A stretch of DNA of 64,000 bases from Mrakia gelida (lineage: Eukaryota > Basidiomycota > Tremellomycetes > Cystofilobasidiales > Mrakiaceae): positions 1,426,001 through 1,490,000 of the forward strand of contig BRON01000003.1 in the NCBI GenBank assembly GCA_024345305.1. The letters are read 5' to 3'. The position numbers and the translations under genes were made by a program. Positions 1-10,581 of this stretch are shown in pieces. How positions within the stretch are numbered: position 1 is the stretch's first letter; every line of letters begins with the position of its first letter. The notes under the pieces are model-generated. The model was not told the origin of the DNA. It was given only the letters and a program-made list of their open reading frames with translations, and ran no database searches.

Positions 1-676
1 TCAACGTCGTGCCTATCTCGAGTCAGAACGAACGGAACTCAACGGACTCGGAACCCTCGACGCGTCTCCCTCCCATTTCGGTCGTTTGTTCTTTTAGCCC
101 ACCGTCGATGCAACGTGAGTCTCCAGTTCACGTTCTGCATGCTCCTCTTCCTTACCCTCTGTTGATCTCACATCCGTCTTTCTCCTCTCCTCTGCCCCTT
201 CTCTTTCGTTCCGCGCTGATTCCCGTCTCGCCTTGCCTTTCGTCCTAGATCCCCGACCGCTCCCTCCCTCTGGCCGCCAGTCCCACAACAGCTGAGTGTC
301 GTCTTCACACCCCCTTCTTTCGTCTCACGGAGTTTGGACGCAACGGGCTCGACTTCGGTCCGAATCAAGACGACACGCGACGAGACGAGACGAGGCGGTC
401 GCACGCTCTCCATCTTGCTACCTTAGCTCTTGTTCTTGAATGTTCTCGCTGTCTCTCGCAGTGGCAAAGAGATATGAGAGAGTGTGGTGTATACGAGCGA
501 GCTTAAACGAGTGTGAAACGGTCGGAGAGCGAGAGCGAAAGAAAGCAAAGCAAAATGAAACGAGACTGGGAACGCGTCGTCAAAGACTCGACGAACTATC
601 TACGAACAGAGGAGGGAGGGAGAGAAGTCAGAAAGGGGAAAAAGTCCAAGAAACTACCGAGCCCGAAATGAGGCAG
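1..676. other. Left edge, no supported gene
   Basis: This stretch lies downstream of the RNase III gene, which runs leftwards. A short plus-strand open frame (9-248) starts with a Ser/Pro/Glu-rich stretch and could be the last exon of a gene to the left, but it matches no family I recognise. The remaining open frames are Arg/Glu-rich products of purine-rich DNA and look random. It probably holds the 3' UTR of the RNase III gene and flanking DNA. Confidence 0.4.
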
Positions 677-774
677 GGTGTGCAAAGGGTTCTCGCTGTG
701 AGGCTACCTGGAGAGATCGTTTCGCGACGAACGGATCTCTCAAGGCATGGCACAGCGAAAACCCTTTGCACACC
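677..774 (-). promoter_or_regulatory. Long imperfect hairpin in the RNase III 3' UTR
   Basis: Bases 677-700 are the reverse complement of 751-774 at 23 of 24 positions; the single mismatch is 692 against 759. After an internal loop (701-710 and 742-750), 711-718 pairs perfectly with 734-741, and 719-721 can pair with 730-732 around the loop 722-729. The fold is about 35 bp in a 98-nt hairpin, the size of a pre-miRNA. It starts 16 nt past the stop codon of the minus-strand RNase III gene, so it should be in that gene's 3' UTR. It could be an autoregulatory cleavage site, a small-RNA precursor or a miniature inverted-repeat element. Confidence 0.75.
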
Positions 775-790
775 TTCAACCGTTCTTCCG

Positions 791-1993
791 TCAGGCAAGT
801 CCGAGGTGCTCGCAAGCGGCGTGGGCGAGCCTTGTTGTGTTGCGTTGAGGCGAGGTGAAAGCGAGATAGAGACAAGCGGGTTCAGCGAGAGAGATCAAGC
901 GAAGCCGCGACGCGTCGAACAAATGGTGAGAAGAACGAGAGACTGCAGTACTCACCTCTGCTGAACGACCTTGTACTTCTGTCCTCGAGATCCCTGAACG
1001 GGTCCGAAGGATCGAGTGACCCCGTCGTACTCGATGGTGAGCGATCCAGAGTGAAGAGGCTGGTTGGAAGTTCCGCCGGACGGTCCTTTCGTGAAGACGA
1101 CCCTTCTTCCCCAGCTTCCCTTCTTCATTCTCCACTCCTCGAGGAGCATCATGTCTCCGGGTCCGTACTCCTCGTAGTCGTTGTAGTCCCCTGAATTGAG
1201 AACGTCGTCGAAGGATCCGTAAACGACCATCGAAGACGACGACGCGATTGACGAGCGCTGCTGGGTCGAGCCTCTTGTTTCCTCGTACGCTCGCTTGATG
1301 ATGGGTCGGAGGACGGTCGTAGCGAAGTCGAGAGCGGGCTGGGTTCCTGCGTGGACGTAGACTGATCCAATGAGAGCTTCCACTAGGTCGGCCTGTATTC
1401 CTGAATTGTTTCGAAGGGTGGTGATCTGAGATGGGTGAGCGCGGAGCTGTTTATGAAGGTTGTAAGCTCGAGAGATCGCCGAGAGGGTGTTGTTGGAGAC
1501 GACGAGACCAGAGATGGTGGTCTGAGGTAAAGGAGCGAGCGAGTGACGAGAGAAAGAGAGGGAGAAAAAGCGACAGAACCAGATGGGAAGCGCGAGTGAG
1601 ACGGAGCGACGACTCGAGAAACGAGTGACGGGGTGGGAAAAGTGCTCACCATCGCGCCGCAGGTCAGGAAAGGATGTTCGTTGAAGAGAAGCATGGTGGT
1701 GGCTGCTCCGATGATCTTGTCTCCGATGTGCTAAAGGGTTATGAAGAAGAAGAACAGAGACAAGGTCAGCGAGGGGGAAGAGAGACCGAGAGGAAGCTCG
1801 AGAAAAGGAGACGAACCTCGAGCCTCTGGTAGTCCTGCGCTTTCCCAGCCGTCTCGAAGGATCGAACGACACTTCCGACAAGAGAGAGATGGGTCCTGGA
1901 CTCAACGACGAGGTCGAGGGGGATGTTTCGAGGGAGAGACGGGAGGTCCGACTTGAAGTCGAGGTTCTCGACGAAGGTGGCGAAAGAGGACAT
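791..1993 (-). CDS. Ribonuclease III with C-terminal dsRNA-binding domain
   Basis: Endoribonuclease that cuts double-stranded RNA, in the size class of fungal Rnt1/Pac1-type enzymes. The spliced CDS is complement(791..830, 956..1521, 1650..1730, 1817..1993), 287 residues, and all phases close. The RNase III fold starts near residue 20. The motif QRLEHIGDKII (about 56-66) holds the first two metal ligands (E and D), and IQADLVEALIG holds the second two (D and E), so all four are present. The Glu of the usual NER triplet is Gln. Residues of about 195-287 resemble a dsRBD, from LLEEW to the helix AHAACEHLGLA. The last intron ends in AAG, needed to close the domain. The start used is the Met of MSSFATF; an upstream coding exon cannot be excluded. 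A degenerate mitochondrial mL44 is less likely because the ligands are intact. Confidence 0.8.
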
Positions 1994-2869
1994 GGCTGGG
2001 CTGCGAAAGATCCAAAGGAAAGCAAGGCAGTCAGCGAGACGTATAAGGCAGAGTTCACGAAGAGGAAGACGACGCATACCTGGGTTGAAGGCAAAGAGAG
2101 AGACTGGGTTGGTTTGAGAGGATGGGAGGATGGGAGAGCTTGTCGTGGTTGAGAGGGATCCGCGAAAGAGGATCGAGAGTTCGCTGGGGAAGCGTCTGGG
2201 TTCGGTCACAGAATAAGCGGAGCTCAAAGAAGCAGAGCAGGAAAGAAGGGAGAAGAGGGGCAGAAGCGAAGGGGACCTGAAACGAGTTTCAGCCCTCCTC
2301 GCTAGGACGTGTCGATGGGAAGAAGATTGTTGCCTGGGGAAGGGAGAAAGTGATAGGATCTAGATACTGAGAGTGTCCTGCTGTTCGCAGAGTCATCTGA
2401 GCCCTGAGACGTCGAGCAATCCAGAGGTCGAAAAAGGAGGGAGGGCGGTCGAGCTCGACTCATGTCGAAGTCGTCGTTCTCGCTCGGACGAAGCGAGGAT
2501 AGCAAAGGTGTAGGTCAAAGTCTGGCTCGATGCCGCATTTGGTGTTTTTGGGTCGGAGTGAAAGTCTGGAGTGACGGAGGGAACAGAGGTCGCAGTCAGG
2601 AGCATCTTCGGGCAGGCAAGCCAAACGAAAGGTCGAGCTTCGTCCTTTTAGCCTCGACCACATCCCTCGTCGACAAAACTTTCTCTCCCACACACCTCGC
2701 ACCTCCTCAATCTCCTCTTGTACCTACTCATCCATCCCTCTCAAAAGAAGTCGAATCAAGCTCAGCTTCCAGCAGCTACAAGGACCGTTGTCACCTCGGC
2801 TCGACACTTCCATCGTCTTCCTCCTCCCCCTCTCCCACAGCCTCCCTCGTCCTCCCTTTCCCTCCACCC
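1994..2869. promoter_or_regulatory. Divergent intergenic region, RNase III and bZIP gene 1
   Basis: This 876-nt stretch separates the start of the RNase III gene (-) from the first bZIP-like gene (+), so it should hold both promoters and 5' UTRs. The last 200 nt before 2870 are rich in CT and TCCTC, as in the 5' UTRs of neighbouring genes. Open frames that extend the bZIP gene upstream (from 2462) look like translated UTR. I see no clear TATA box. Confidence 0.45.
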
Positions 2870-4775
2870 ATGGCCATCGCCAGCAAACTCTCAGGACTCA
2901 CACCCGAGGAGAAGATCTCTCACGAGCGAGAGAGGAACCGGAAGAAGTCAGCGGCTCTCCGGGCCAGGAAGAAGGAGGCCTCGACGAGGGAGAAGGCCGA
3001 GGAGGGAGGAAGCTCAGGCTCGTCGTCTTCAGGTCGAGGGGGAGGACGGAAGGCGGAGGTCTCTGTATCGGGAGTGAGAGGGAATGAAGCTGTCATTGGG
3101 AGGTTGGTTGCTAGGCTGGCTGAGCTGGGGGAAGGAGGCGACGCCATTGGGAAGTTGATGGGAGGAGGCCGGGCTCAAGGGTCGAGCCTCGAATCTCGCT
3201 CGTCTCGACCCTTCAGCGTCGCCCCTTCTGCCTCCAAGACGAGAGGAACTGCTTCGGCGAGATGGGATGGGACGGATGGTCAGTCTTGGTTCTTCTCTGC
3301 TGGTTTTGAGGCTGAAGTCTGTTAGACGCTGACGGCTTTCGCTTCTCTCCAAACAGCGTTGCCCTCTGGATCTTCCCTCGAGCTTTCGAGAGTTTCTTCG
3401 ACGTCAAGGGTCGAGACTTCAGATGGTACTACTCACTTTGGAGCTGTGAGTCTGATATCATCTGCTCTTGCTGGTCTTTGAGCGCCGTTGGCTGATCGAG
3501 CCGCGCGTCGTCCTCCCCTCCAGCTCATGAACGGTTCAAGAACCTCCTTCAACCCCCATCAATCCCCAAGCGCGCACCAAACACCTCAGATCCATCAGCT
3601 CTCCCACCTATCCTTCCCGGCTCTCAGCGCCGAAGGGATCCGACTCGCTCTCAACCTCTCGGCCGCTTCTCCTCACGTCCCTCCTCGATACCTTCCCTCA
3701 TACTCCTACTCTTCCTTCGCCTCCTCTCTTGACAACTACCCCTCGATCATCAGGCCCGAAGATGATACGCTGGAGTGGAAGTGGAGACTCTTCGAGTTCC
3801 ATCGCGTGTCACACGGAAACCGCCACGATCCGAGCGAGGGCTACCTCTTCAATCCTCAAATCGACGCGATGGTTTGTCGCCGTTCCTCCTTCTCCTCCTT
3901 CCTGTCGACTCGAGCTGACATCGCTCACTTCTCTCGTCGTCTGCAGGTCGCCTCCGCTCAACTTCTTATCCTCAAACTCCTCGCTGCGACCTCGACCCCG
4001 GAACAGAAAGCGAAGTTCGACGCTCGACGACCTCTTCGAGACCAGGCGGATCGGAACTATCTGGAGTACGCGGAAATGGATCCTCGAGCTCGACATGTGC
4101 CTGAACCGATGATGCGAGTTCACCTCTCACGAGTGAGTCCTTCTTCTCTCATTCAAACGATCGCGAACCGAAGCTCTTTTTGACGCGTCGACCCTGTCTT
4201 CCTCCTCCTTCCTCTCTCACAGGTCACTCGAGCCGGTCTTCTGAACCTCACGGAGGTTATTGGAAAGGGGCTCGATGTGTGCGTTATTCACGGAGACTTC
4301 TGGGATCTGACTGTAAGCGATCTTCTTCGTTCTCGTTCTCTCTTTCTCCCTCGACTGTCACTGACGTTCGCTTTCCATTCTCTCTCTGTCTCTTCCCCAG
4401 GCTTGGAGTTCCCCTCAACCTCCCTGGCCACCTTTTGTGCCAGAACAGACTCTAGATGAGATGGGTCTCGAATCAGGTCTCGGTCAAACCCTCGGTTTGA
4501 AGCAACTCTGGCGAGGAGCGACGATGAGGTGGGTCGTCCTCTCTGTTCCCGCCCTTCACTCCCAATCCTCGCTGACATTTCACTCTCTTCTACCGCCCAG
4601 CAGGGAAATCGTTCTCAAACTCGAACAACCAGGCTGGAGACTGCCCAACGTCCCCGTCGTCGCCACAACCTCGACCTCCTCGGAACGCACCCCTTGCTTC
4701 GCAGAGAAGCCGTTCTGGGCCTACTGGGAGAAGGGGATGCATATGGGTGCGTTGAAGCTTTTGGTCGATTATTAG
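2870..4775 (+). CDS. bZIP-like protein with conserved C-terminal domain, copy 1
   Basis: Likely transcription factor. CDS join(2870..3278, 3357..3445, 3524..3871, 3947..4132, 4223..4312, 4401..4528, 4604..4775), 473 residues, every phase closing. Near the N-terminus KLSGLTPEEK is followed by the basic region NRKKSAALRARKKE, which has the bZIP spacing N-x7-R. A short leucine-containing helix (GRLVARLAELGE) comes later rather than immediately, so the zipper is atypical. Residues from about 180 form a conserved region with LSHLSFPAL, TLEWKWRLFEFHRVSH, VIHGDFWDLT and LEQPGWRLP. The same architecture and intron positions recur in the minus-strand gene at 7794-9678. It resembles fungal bZIP proteins with a conserved C-terminal domain, but I cannot assign a named domain. 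Targets are unknown. Confidence 0.75.
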
Positions 4776-5094
4776 GTTGTTCGACTCCCTCTCGTTCTCG
4801 ACGATTCATGGTCTGCCTGAGTTAGACGAAAATGAGGAAGAGCTCGAACGAAAGCAAAACGCGTCGGACTTCGCTCCTCGCTCTCTCGACCTCGCGTGAA
4901 AACGTTGCGACTCCCCGAACCAGATCTCTACAGGAAGTTTCCGAATCAACACACTCCACAAACTATATCTGCCCTCCTCAATAAAAAGATCATCCTCTAG
5001 CTTTCGCTGCGGCTCTCGGATCGTCGACCTCGACCTCCTCCGCTCTCCTTCCTCCTCCTCCAACGCTCAACTCCTCCTCGCATCTTCGAGTCGA
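4776..5094. other. Spacer between bZIP gene 1 and TLG2
   Basis: This 319-nt stretch holds the 3' end of bZIP gene 1 and the TLG2 promoter and 5' UTR. The AT-richer part (about 4930-4990, with an AATAAAAAG run near 4980) could include the polyadenylation signal. The CT-rich tract just before 5095 is typical of start regions in this window. Confidence 0.4.
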
Positions 5095-7425
5095 ATGGCT
5101 CCCTTCCCCGACCGTACCTTCTCCCCCAAAGCTCGCGAACGTGAACGTGAATCTTCCGGCTACTCTTCTTCCTCGGCTCCGTCCTCTCCTTTCCAACATC
5201 AGCACCAACAAGAGGAGAGAGATCTCGTCCAGACGTGGGTGTCCCTCCTTCGCTTTGCTTCTCTCGCTTCGTGCGTTCCCCTTCGCTGACCCAACCTTCC
5301 TCGTCATTTTCAGCCCCACCACCCGCTCCCGAACTCTCCTCTTCCTCTCCGTTCGATCTTCCTTCTCCCACCCTTCGTCTTCCTCTAGTTCTCGACCTTA
5401 CGGCGGAGGGTACGACGCTGCTGATGATGACGAGGAGGATGAGAGCGCTGGGTTGATGGGGAGGAGTAAGGATAAAGGAAAAGGGAGGGAGACGAGGGTG
5501 GAGATGGGGAATGGGGGTGGTGGGTTGCCGCCTGTTTGGTGAGTCCAGCTTTGTTCGTCTGAAAGGGGGAGGGAGAGGAGGAAGGAGGAGGGAGGAGGGG
5601 GAACAAAGGAAAGGTCGATGGTTGAGCTCGACGAGCCTACCCTTCGCCGTTCGCGATGAGCTCTTGGGGTACAGAGAGCTTTGAGGGGAGAGCTTCGTGT
5701 ATATGTCTACGCTCCTGAGCGAGGTAGAGGGCGGATGGTCGAACTGGATGGCAGGAGGAGAAGGAAGGGACGAACAGGAAGGAGGCCAAGCTCATTTCGG
5801 TTCGAGCTCAACAACGTCGAACCTTCCACCATCTCCACCTCCCTTTCTCAAGAACCCATCTAAACTCTCTTCTCTTTACTCTTTCGGTATGCTAGGGTGG
5901 ACACCTCCGACTCCGTCAACGCCTTGCTCTCGGGAATCAACATCAAAGGTCCGTCTCGTCTCGTCTCCTCCTTCTCCTTCCTCCTCAAGCTCAAAGCTCA
6001 CGTCCTCCTTTCGTTCTGGCAGTCGCAACTCTCGACAAGCTCCACTCGAAACACGTCCTTCCAGGGTTCAAGGATCGGTCTGCAGAGGAGCGAGAGATCG
6101 AGGCTGTTACGGCTTCCGTGACGAGGGTGAGCTTCGACTTCGACCCTTTCCTTCATTTCGTTCCCCTCGAGAAACGCAAGCATCTGCTCGTTCGTGGGTC
6201 CTGCTGAAGGCTGACCATCTGTTCTCCCACTCGCTTTTGTTCGTCGCAGGACTTCCGTCAAGCCCAAAACCTCATCAAACGGATCCGACCCTCGACCGGC
6301 TCTCCCACTCGAGCGGAACTCGTCTCGGCTTCGAACGTCCAGCGAGGTTTGGCTGGGAAGGTCCAGGATTTGAGTGGAGCGTTCAGGCGGAAACAGAGGG
6401 TTTATATGCAGAGTGAGTCGGGCTGCTCTGTCGTGTTGAGGGAGGTTTGGCGGTTGAGGGGAGATGGGAAGGCGAGATGAAGACGCGTCGAGCTGACTCG
6501 AATTTTCGTTCGACTTGACAGAGCTTCAAGGCCACGCCATCAAAAACGCCGATCTCTTGATCGCTTCGGGAGCTGTGACGCTTCCCTCGTCGAGTACGGA
6601 AGCTCAGGAGGCGTTGGAGGAGGACCTACAAGCTGTAAGTTTCGCTCGTCTTGCTTTCTTCGTTCTGTCCTCGCTCGCCGCCCACTAAACCCGCTCACTC
6701 CTTTCTTCCCTCCCTCCCCTCTCCCTTCTCCTTCCCCTCCCTCCACCACACACCCATCCACCTCACCCACAGTCTCAGTACCAACTCCAATCCCAACTCT
6801 CCACCTCCAACCCTCTCGACTCACAGATCAACCAACGCTCCCAAGAACTCTCCTCCATCGCCCAATCCATCACCGAGCTCGCCGACCTCTTCCGCGACCT
6901 CGGAGACATGGTCGTCGAACAGGGGACCCTCCTCGACTCGGTGGAGTACAACATCGAGGTCGTGGGGAGGGAGATGAAGGGAGCCGTCGAGGAGTTGGAA
7001 CAGGCCACGACGTATCAGAAGAATACAGGGAGGAGGAAGTGTATCTTGTTGTTGGTGTTGATTTGTGTGGGGTTGGTGGTGAGTTGCTCTCTCTTTCCCT
7101 CCTTTGTTCTTCCTTCGTGCGAGAGCTGACACCCTTTTCGTTCGTCGCGTTCGTTCGTTCGAAACAGATCGTCCTCATCTACAAACCTCGTTCCCATTCT
7201 TCCACCACTCCCACCCCTCCACCAACTCCTCCGATACCGATCCCTTCGAGCGTCAAGGTCGCGGGGAGGTGCAAGATTCCCATGCCTCAGTTTCAGGTCG
7301 TCCTTGAGGAGGGAGAGGACGAGGAGCCGGGAGAGGATCCGTGGGCGAGGAGGAGGGCGACGGCGACGGAGACGAAGAGGTTGAGGATCCGTCGGCGGAG
7401 GAGGGAAGCGGGAGGTGAGAGGTAG
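5095..7425 (+). CDS. TLG2: Syntaxin-16 / Tlg2-type Qa-SNARE
   Basis: t-SNARE of the trans-Golgi and endosome, acting in fusion of endosome-derived vesicles. After a Ser/Gln-rich start the text RSRTLLFLSVRSSFSH matches the Tlg2 N-terminus. Further motifs in order are LDKLHSKHVLPGF and DRSAEEREIEAVT (Habc region), then the SNARE helix with FRDLGDMVVEQGTLLDSV, where the Gln of EQG is the zero-layer residue. One membrane helix follows (CILLLVLICVGLVIVLIYK). About 75 residues lie beyond it, acidic and then Arg-rich; yeast Tlg2 also has a tail here. At least seven introns interrupt the gene (for example near 5236-5313, 6130-6250, 7080-7167). It lies between two inverted bZIP-like paralogues. Identification is firm; exact exon ends in the N-terminal half are approximate. 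Confidence 0.88.
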
Positions 7426-7793
7426 ACAGGTATTTAGGTTGAGTTAGGATGAAGTAATGCGTTTCTTAACTGCAGGGTGGGGAGAGAGAGAGACAGGAGA
7501 GTCGCGTCGGAGCGAACGCGTCGTCGTTTCGTTCCTTTCGAGTTGTTCTCAGAGCAGCCGCTTCGAGTGAGTGGTGGGACGGCATTAAGGGTTATAGATC
7601 AGACTAGAGTATTCGAGTAGTGGAAGTGTAGAATATTAGTGTAACGAAGCGCTGAGCACGAGGGCAAGACAAAGAAAGAAAGAAGACGACTGGTCGACGA
7701 GGAGATGTGAAGAACGAGCTGAACAAGTGAAAATTCGGAGAGAGAGCAAGGATGAGAGATAAAACACGCACGAGAGTCCAGCTCTCGAGGACT
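7426..7793. other. Convergent 3' region, TLG2 and bZIP gene 2
   Basis: These 368 nt hold the two 3' UTRs. The plus-strand text TATTTAGG with AGTTAGGATGAAGTAATG after 7425, and ATTAGTGTAAC near 7634, are AT-richer than the surroundings and fit poly(A) sites. No credible gene is present; the minus-strand frame at 7636-7845 has no recognisable content. Confidence 0.4.
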
Positions 7794-9678
7794 CTAGTGA
7801 ACTTCCATGGTCCGGACGCGATGATCTTCCTCCCAGTGTGTCCAAATCGGCGGTTCCTCCCGAACGCAGGCCTCCTCGAACGGCGACGGGAGGTAAGCAG
7901 GAGGAGGCGGGACTCTCCAGCCAGGCTGTTCTAGACCGAGGACAATTTCACTGCAGCGTAACAAAGACTCGAGTCAACTCGGGAAGGCAAAGGCGAAGGG
8001 AGATCGAAAGTAAGCGAGACGAGCTCACCGAATCAGAGCACCTCGTCCTCGAAGAGGGTTATTAGGAGCCTGGAGATCGAGATCAGTTATGAAGCTGTCT
8101 TGGGAGAGGCTGAGGGGGAGAGGCGATGAGTCGGGACCGTTCCAGGACTGCGAGAGCGAGGAGGGAGCAAAGTCAGGTTGACCGACGACAAGATCGAGTT
8201 CGGACGAGCGGAAAGATCTACTCGCGGTCAAGTCCCAGTAGTCACCATGAATCCAGCTGATGGCGAATCCCTGGCCAATCTGTTCGGTGAGACTCATATA
8301 ATTGGGAGGTCCTCCTGAGGTGAGCTGCAGACGAAGGACGCGAGGGGAGAGGGACGGGGTCAGCGACGGTTCCTCTCGCATCGATTTCACCAGAAGACGA
8401 GCACGCACTTGGGAAGTCCTGAGTCTGGCTCGAGGTCCAGGTATGTACTGGATCCTGGGGTCGATGCGAGGGAGCTTAAGATAGTCTTGATCCGCCTGGT
8501 TCTGGAGAGGTCGACGAGCGTCGAAGATCGCCTTGCGGTCGAGAGTGGAGGTCGACGCGGCGAGTTTGAGGATGAGAAGTTGAGCGGAAGCGACCTTTAG
8601 GTAGCGAGAGAGGTTTGAGATGTCAGTTCGAATTGAGAAAAGGGAAAGAGGAGGGAGCGGGCGAAGACGAACCAGCGCGTCGATCTCAGGATTGGTGATG
8701 TATCCCTCGGTCGGATGATGACGGTTGTCGTGCGAGACGCGATGAAACTCGAAGAGTCTCCACTTCCACTCCAAGGTATCGTCCTCCGATCGGATCCAGG
8801 AGGGGTAGTTGTTGAGAGAAGAGGCGAAGGAAGAGTAGGAGTACGAGGGAAGGTGCTGAGGAAGGACGTGAGGGTAGGCAGCGGAAAGACTGAGAGCGAG
8901 GCGGATTTTGTCGACGTTGAGAGTTGGAAAGGAGAGATGAGAGAGTTGAGAGAGGTGGAGTCCGGGCTGAGAAGTCAGAGGAGGGAGAGAGGTCGAGTCG
9001 TTCATGAGCTGGAGGGTAGAAAACGGAAGTGAAACGACGTGATCAGCCGACGTCTCCCACAGGGACGCAAGAAAGCACTCGTAGACTCACGGATCCAAAG
9101 AGGGTAACGCTGCTCAGCTGCTCGGGTTGTGAAGTGTGTACGGCGGTGGGAAGCTCGAAGGAAGGCCCAGAAGAGACGTCTGGCGTCGAAGAAGAAAGCG
9201 GAGGGTCAGCACTTGGTCGTAGGCGGCCATTGCCTGGACACTTCGAGGAGGAGAGGTACTCACCCTCATTCATATCCCAAGAAGCCAAGTCCGTCTCCAG
9301 CTTCAGCGAAGTAGGCGAAGGACCAGAGGGAGGGAGACCGTCTGAACTCGAGGCTTCCATCCTCGCCTCCCCTGCGAGAAGCATGTTGATCTGCTCCTCT
9401 GCCTCCCCCAGTTCAGCCAACCGAGCGACCAGCCTCCTGATTACAGCGTCCTTCTCGTCCTCTCTAGACCCCTGCTCTACAAGTCCAGCTCTTGCTGCTC
9501 CTCCCTGACCAGTCAACGACGAGCTCGAGTTTCCTTCGTGAGCTTCCTCGGTCTTCTCCTTCGACGATGCCTCCTTCTTCCTCGCTCGAAGAGCAGCCGA
9601 CTTCCTCCGATTCCTGTCCCTCTGGAAATCGAGTTTCTCTTCTGCTGTGAGACCCGCGAGTTTGCCGACGGGGGGCAT
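7794..9678 (-). CDS. bZIP-like protein with conserved C-terminal domain, copy 2
   Basis: Diverged, inverted paralogue of the gene at 2870-4775. From Met 9678 it reads KLAGLTAEEKLDFQR, the basic region NRRKSAALRARKKE and VIRRLVARLAELGE. It then shares LSQLSHLSFPTL, TLEWKWRLFEFHRVSH, ASAQLLILKLAA, WIHGDYWDLTA and EIVLGLEQPGWRVP with copy 1. The first intron is in the same phase, and the last intron (8028 down to 7951) falls at the same codon as in copy 1. One intron ends CTAAAG where copy 1 has CTGCAG, in frame over 78 nt, so retention would only add 26 residues. The final exon is 7794-7950. The function is presumed to be transcription regulation, and a promoter shared with the MYND-like gene to the right is likely. 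Confidence 0.72.
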
Positions 9679-10051
9679 GGACGAGGGAGGAGGGAGGGAG
9701 GGAAGGAGGGGGTGAAGCGCCGAAGCGAGGGGAGGAGGACGACGCTCGTTCCAGTGACGAGGCTGATCTTGAGAGGAAGTTGGTCGAGCCTGAACGGAGG
9801 GAAGAGAGGGCTCTGAGGTGGGTAGGAGGGAGTGGAGGAGACACTTGTTTTGACGAGGTTGTGGATGAAAGCGAAGGAGAAAGGGAGGAAAGCAGGAGCT
9901 CATCAGCTTCGCTCCTTCGATTTGGAACGAGTCTCCTTCGAACCGTCAGTGTCCCTCCTTCCTCCCTTTTTCAACACTTCTCAAAGCTCAGCTCTACTTC
10001 CCAACTCATCAGTTTAGTGAGTAGCGAATCCTACGCGAGAGTCGAGAACGT
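9679..10051. promoter_or_regulatory. Divergent promoter region, bZIP gene 2 and MYND-like gene
   Basis: This 373-nt spacer lies between two start codons facing away from each other. It contains TCTTTCCTCC-type pyrimidine tracts on both strands and no open frame that I can defend. The upstream extension of bZIP gene 2 (to 9903) reads as Pro/Ser-rich UTR translation. Confidence 0.4.
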
Positions 10052-10581
10052 ATGGATCTCCAACGACGAGTGACCCCTTGCTCTCCTTCCTCCTGCCCTG
10101 CCCTCCTTCATCCGCTCGTTCTCGAGCTGCAAACGCCTTACGAGCCAGTTCCCTCGTCCTTCAGTCCGCCTTTGGTCGCCCTTTTCCTGGATGGTGTCGC
10201 TGAGGTTCTCGAAAGCAGGGATACCGAGATCCTCCGACGTCGCCTTCGCGGCGGCATGGGGGAAGGTCGTCTTCTGTTCGAAGACGAGTGCGCGCTTTCC
10301 CTCGAGGGAGGATGTACGGCCAGCACTGCGGGACTGATGATGTGCTCTAGAGTGAGTTCTACACATTCTTGATCGTTCGCTCATCGTTCTGACTTCGTTC
10401 TTCTTTCTCCTCGCAGTGCAAAGCCGTTCAGTACTGCTCGAAGGGTTCGCGTTTCTTTTCTCTTTCGTCCCTCACTTCCCCTCCTCTCTGCAACTGACTC
10501 GACCTCTTTTCGCTTCTCTCAGCTCATCAAAAGAAGCACTGGCCCGCTCACAAGAAGATGTGCTTCAGGCCAAACTGGTGA
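10052..10581 (+). CDS. Small MYND-like zinc-finger protein
   Basis: CDS join(10052..10351, 10417..10444, 10523..10581), about 128 residues. The C-terminal third reads CSRCKAVQYCSK, then AHQKKHWPAHKKMC across two introns. This is the second half of a MYND finger, a protein-protein interaction domain found in chromatin and signalling proteins. The last-but-one zinc ligand is His (YCSKAHQ) where Cys is usual, a known variant. The first Cys pair is not in its normal C-x2-C spacing (Cys residues 7 apart), so the finger is degenerate or the first exon is misjudged. The second intron has a GTTCGC donor. The N-terminal 90 residues match nothing I know and read about as well on the opposite strand, so the start is uncertain. 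A canonical MYND protein lies at 50070-50974. Confidence 0.5.

Noticed and set aside
791..1993. RNase III gene as mitochondrial ribosomal protein mL44
   Set aside because: mL44 usually has lost the metal ligands; here all four are present and there is no clear mitochondrial presequence, though the alternative is not fully excluded.
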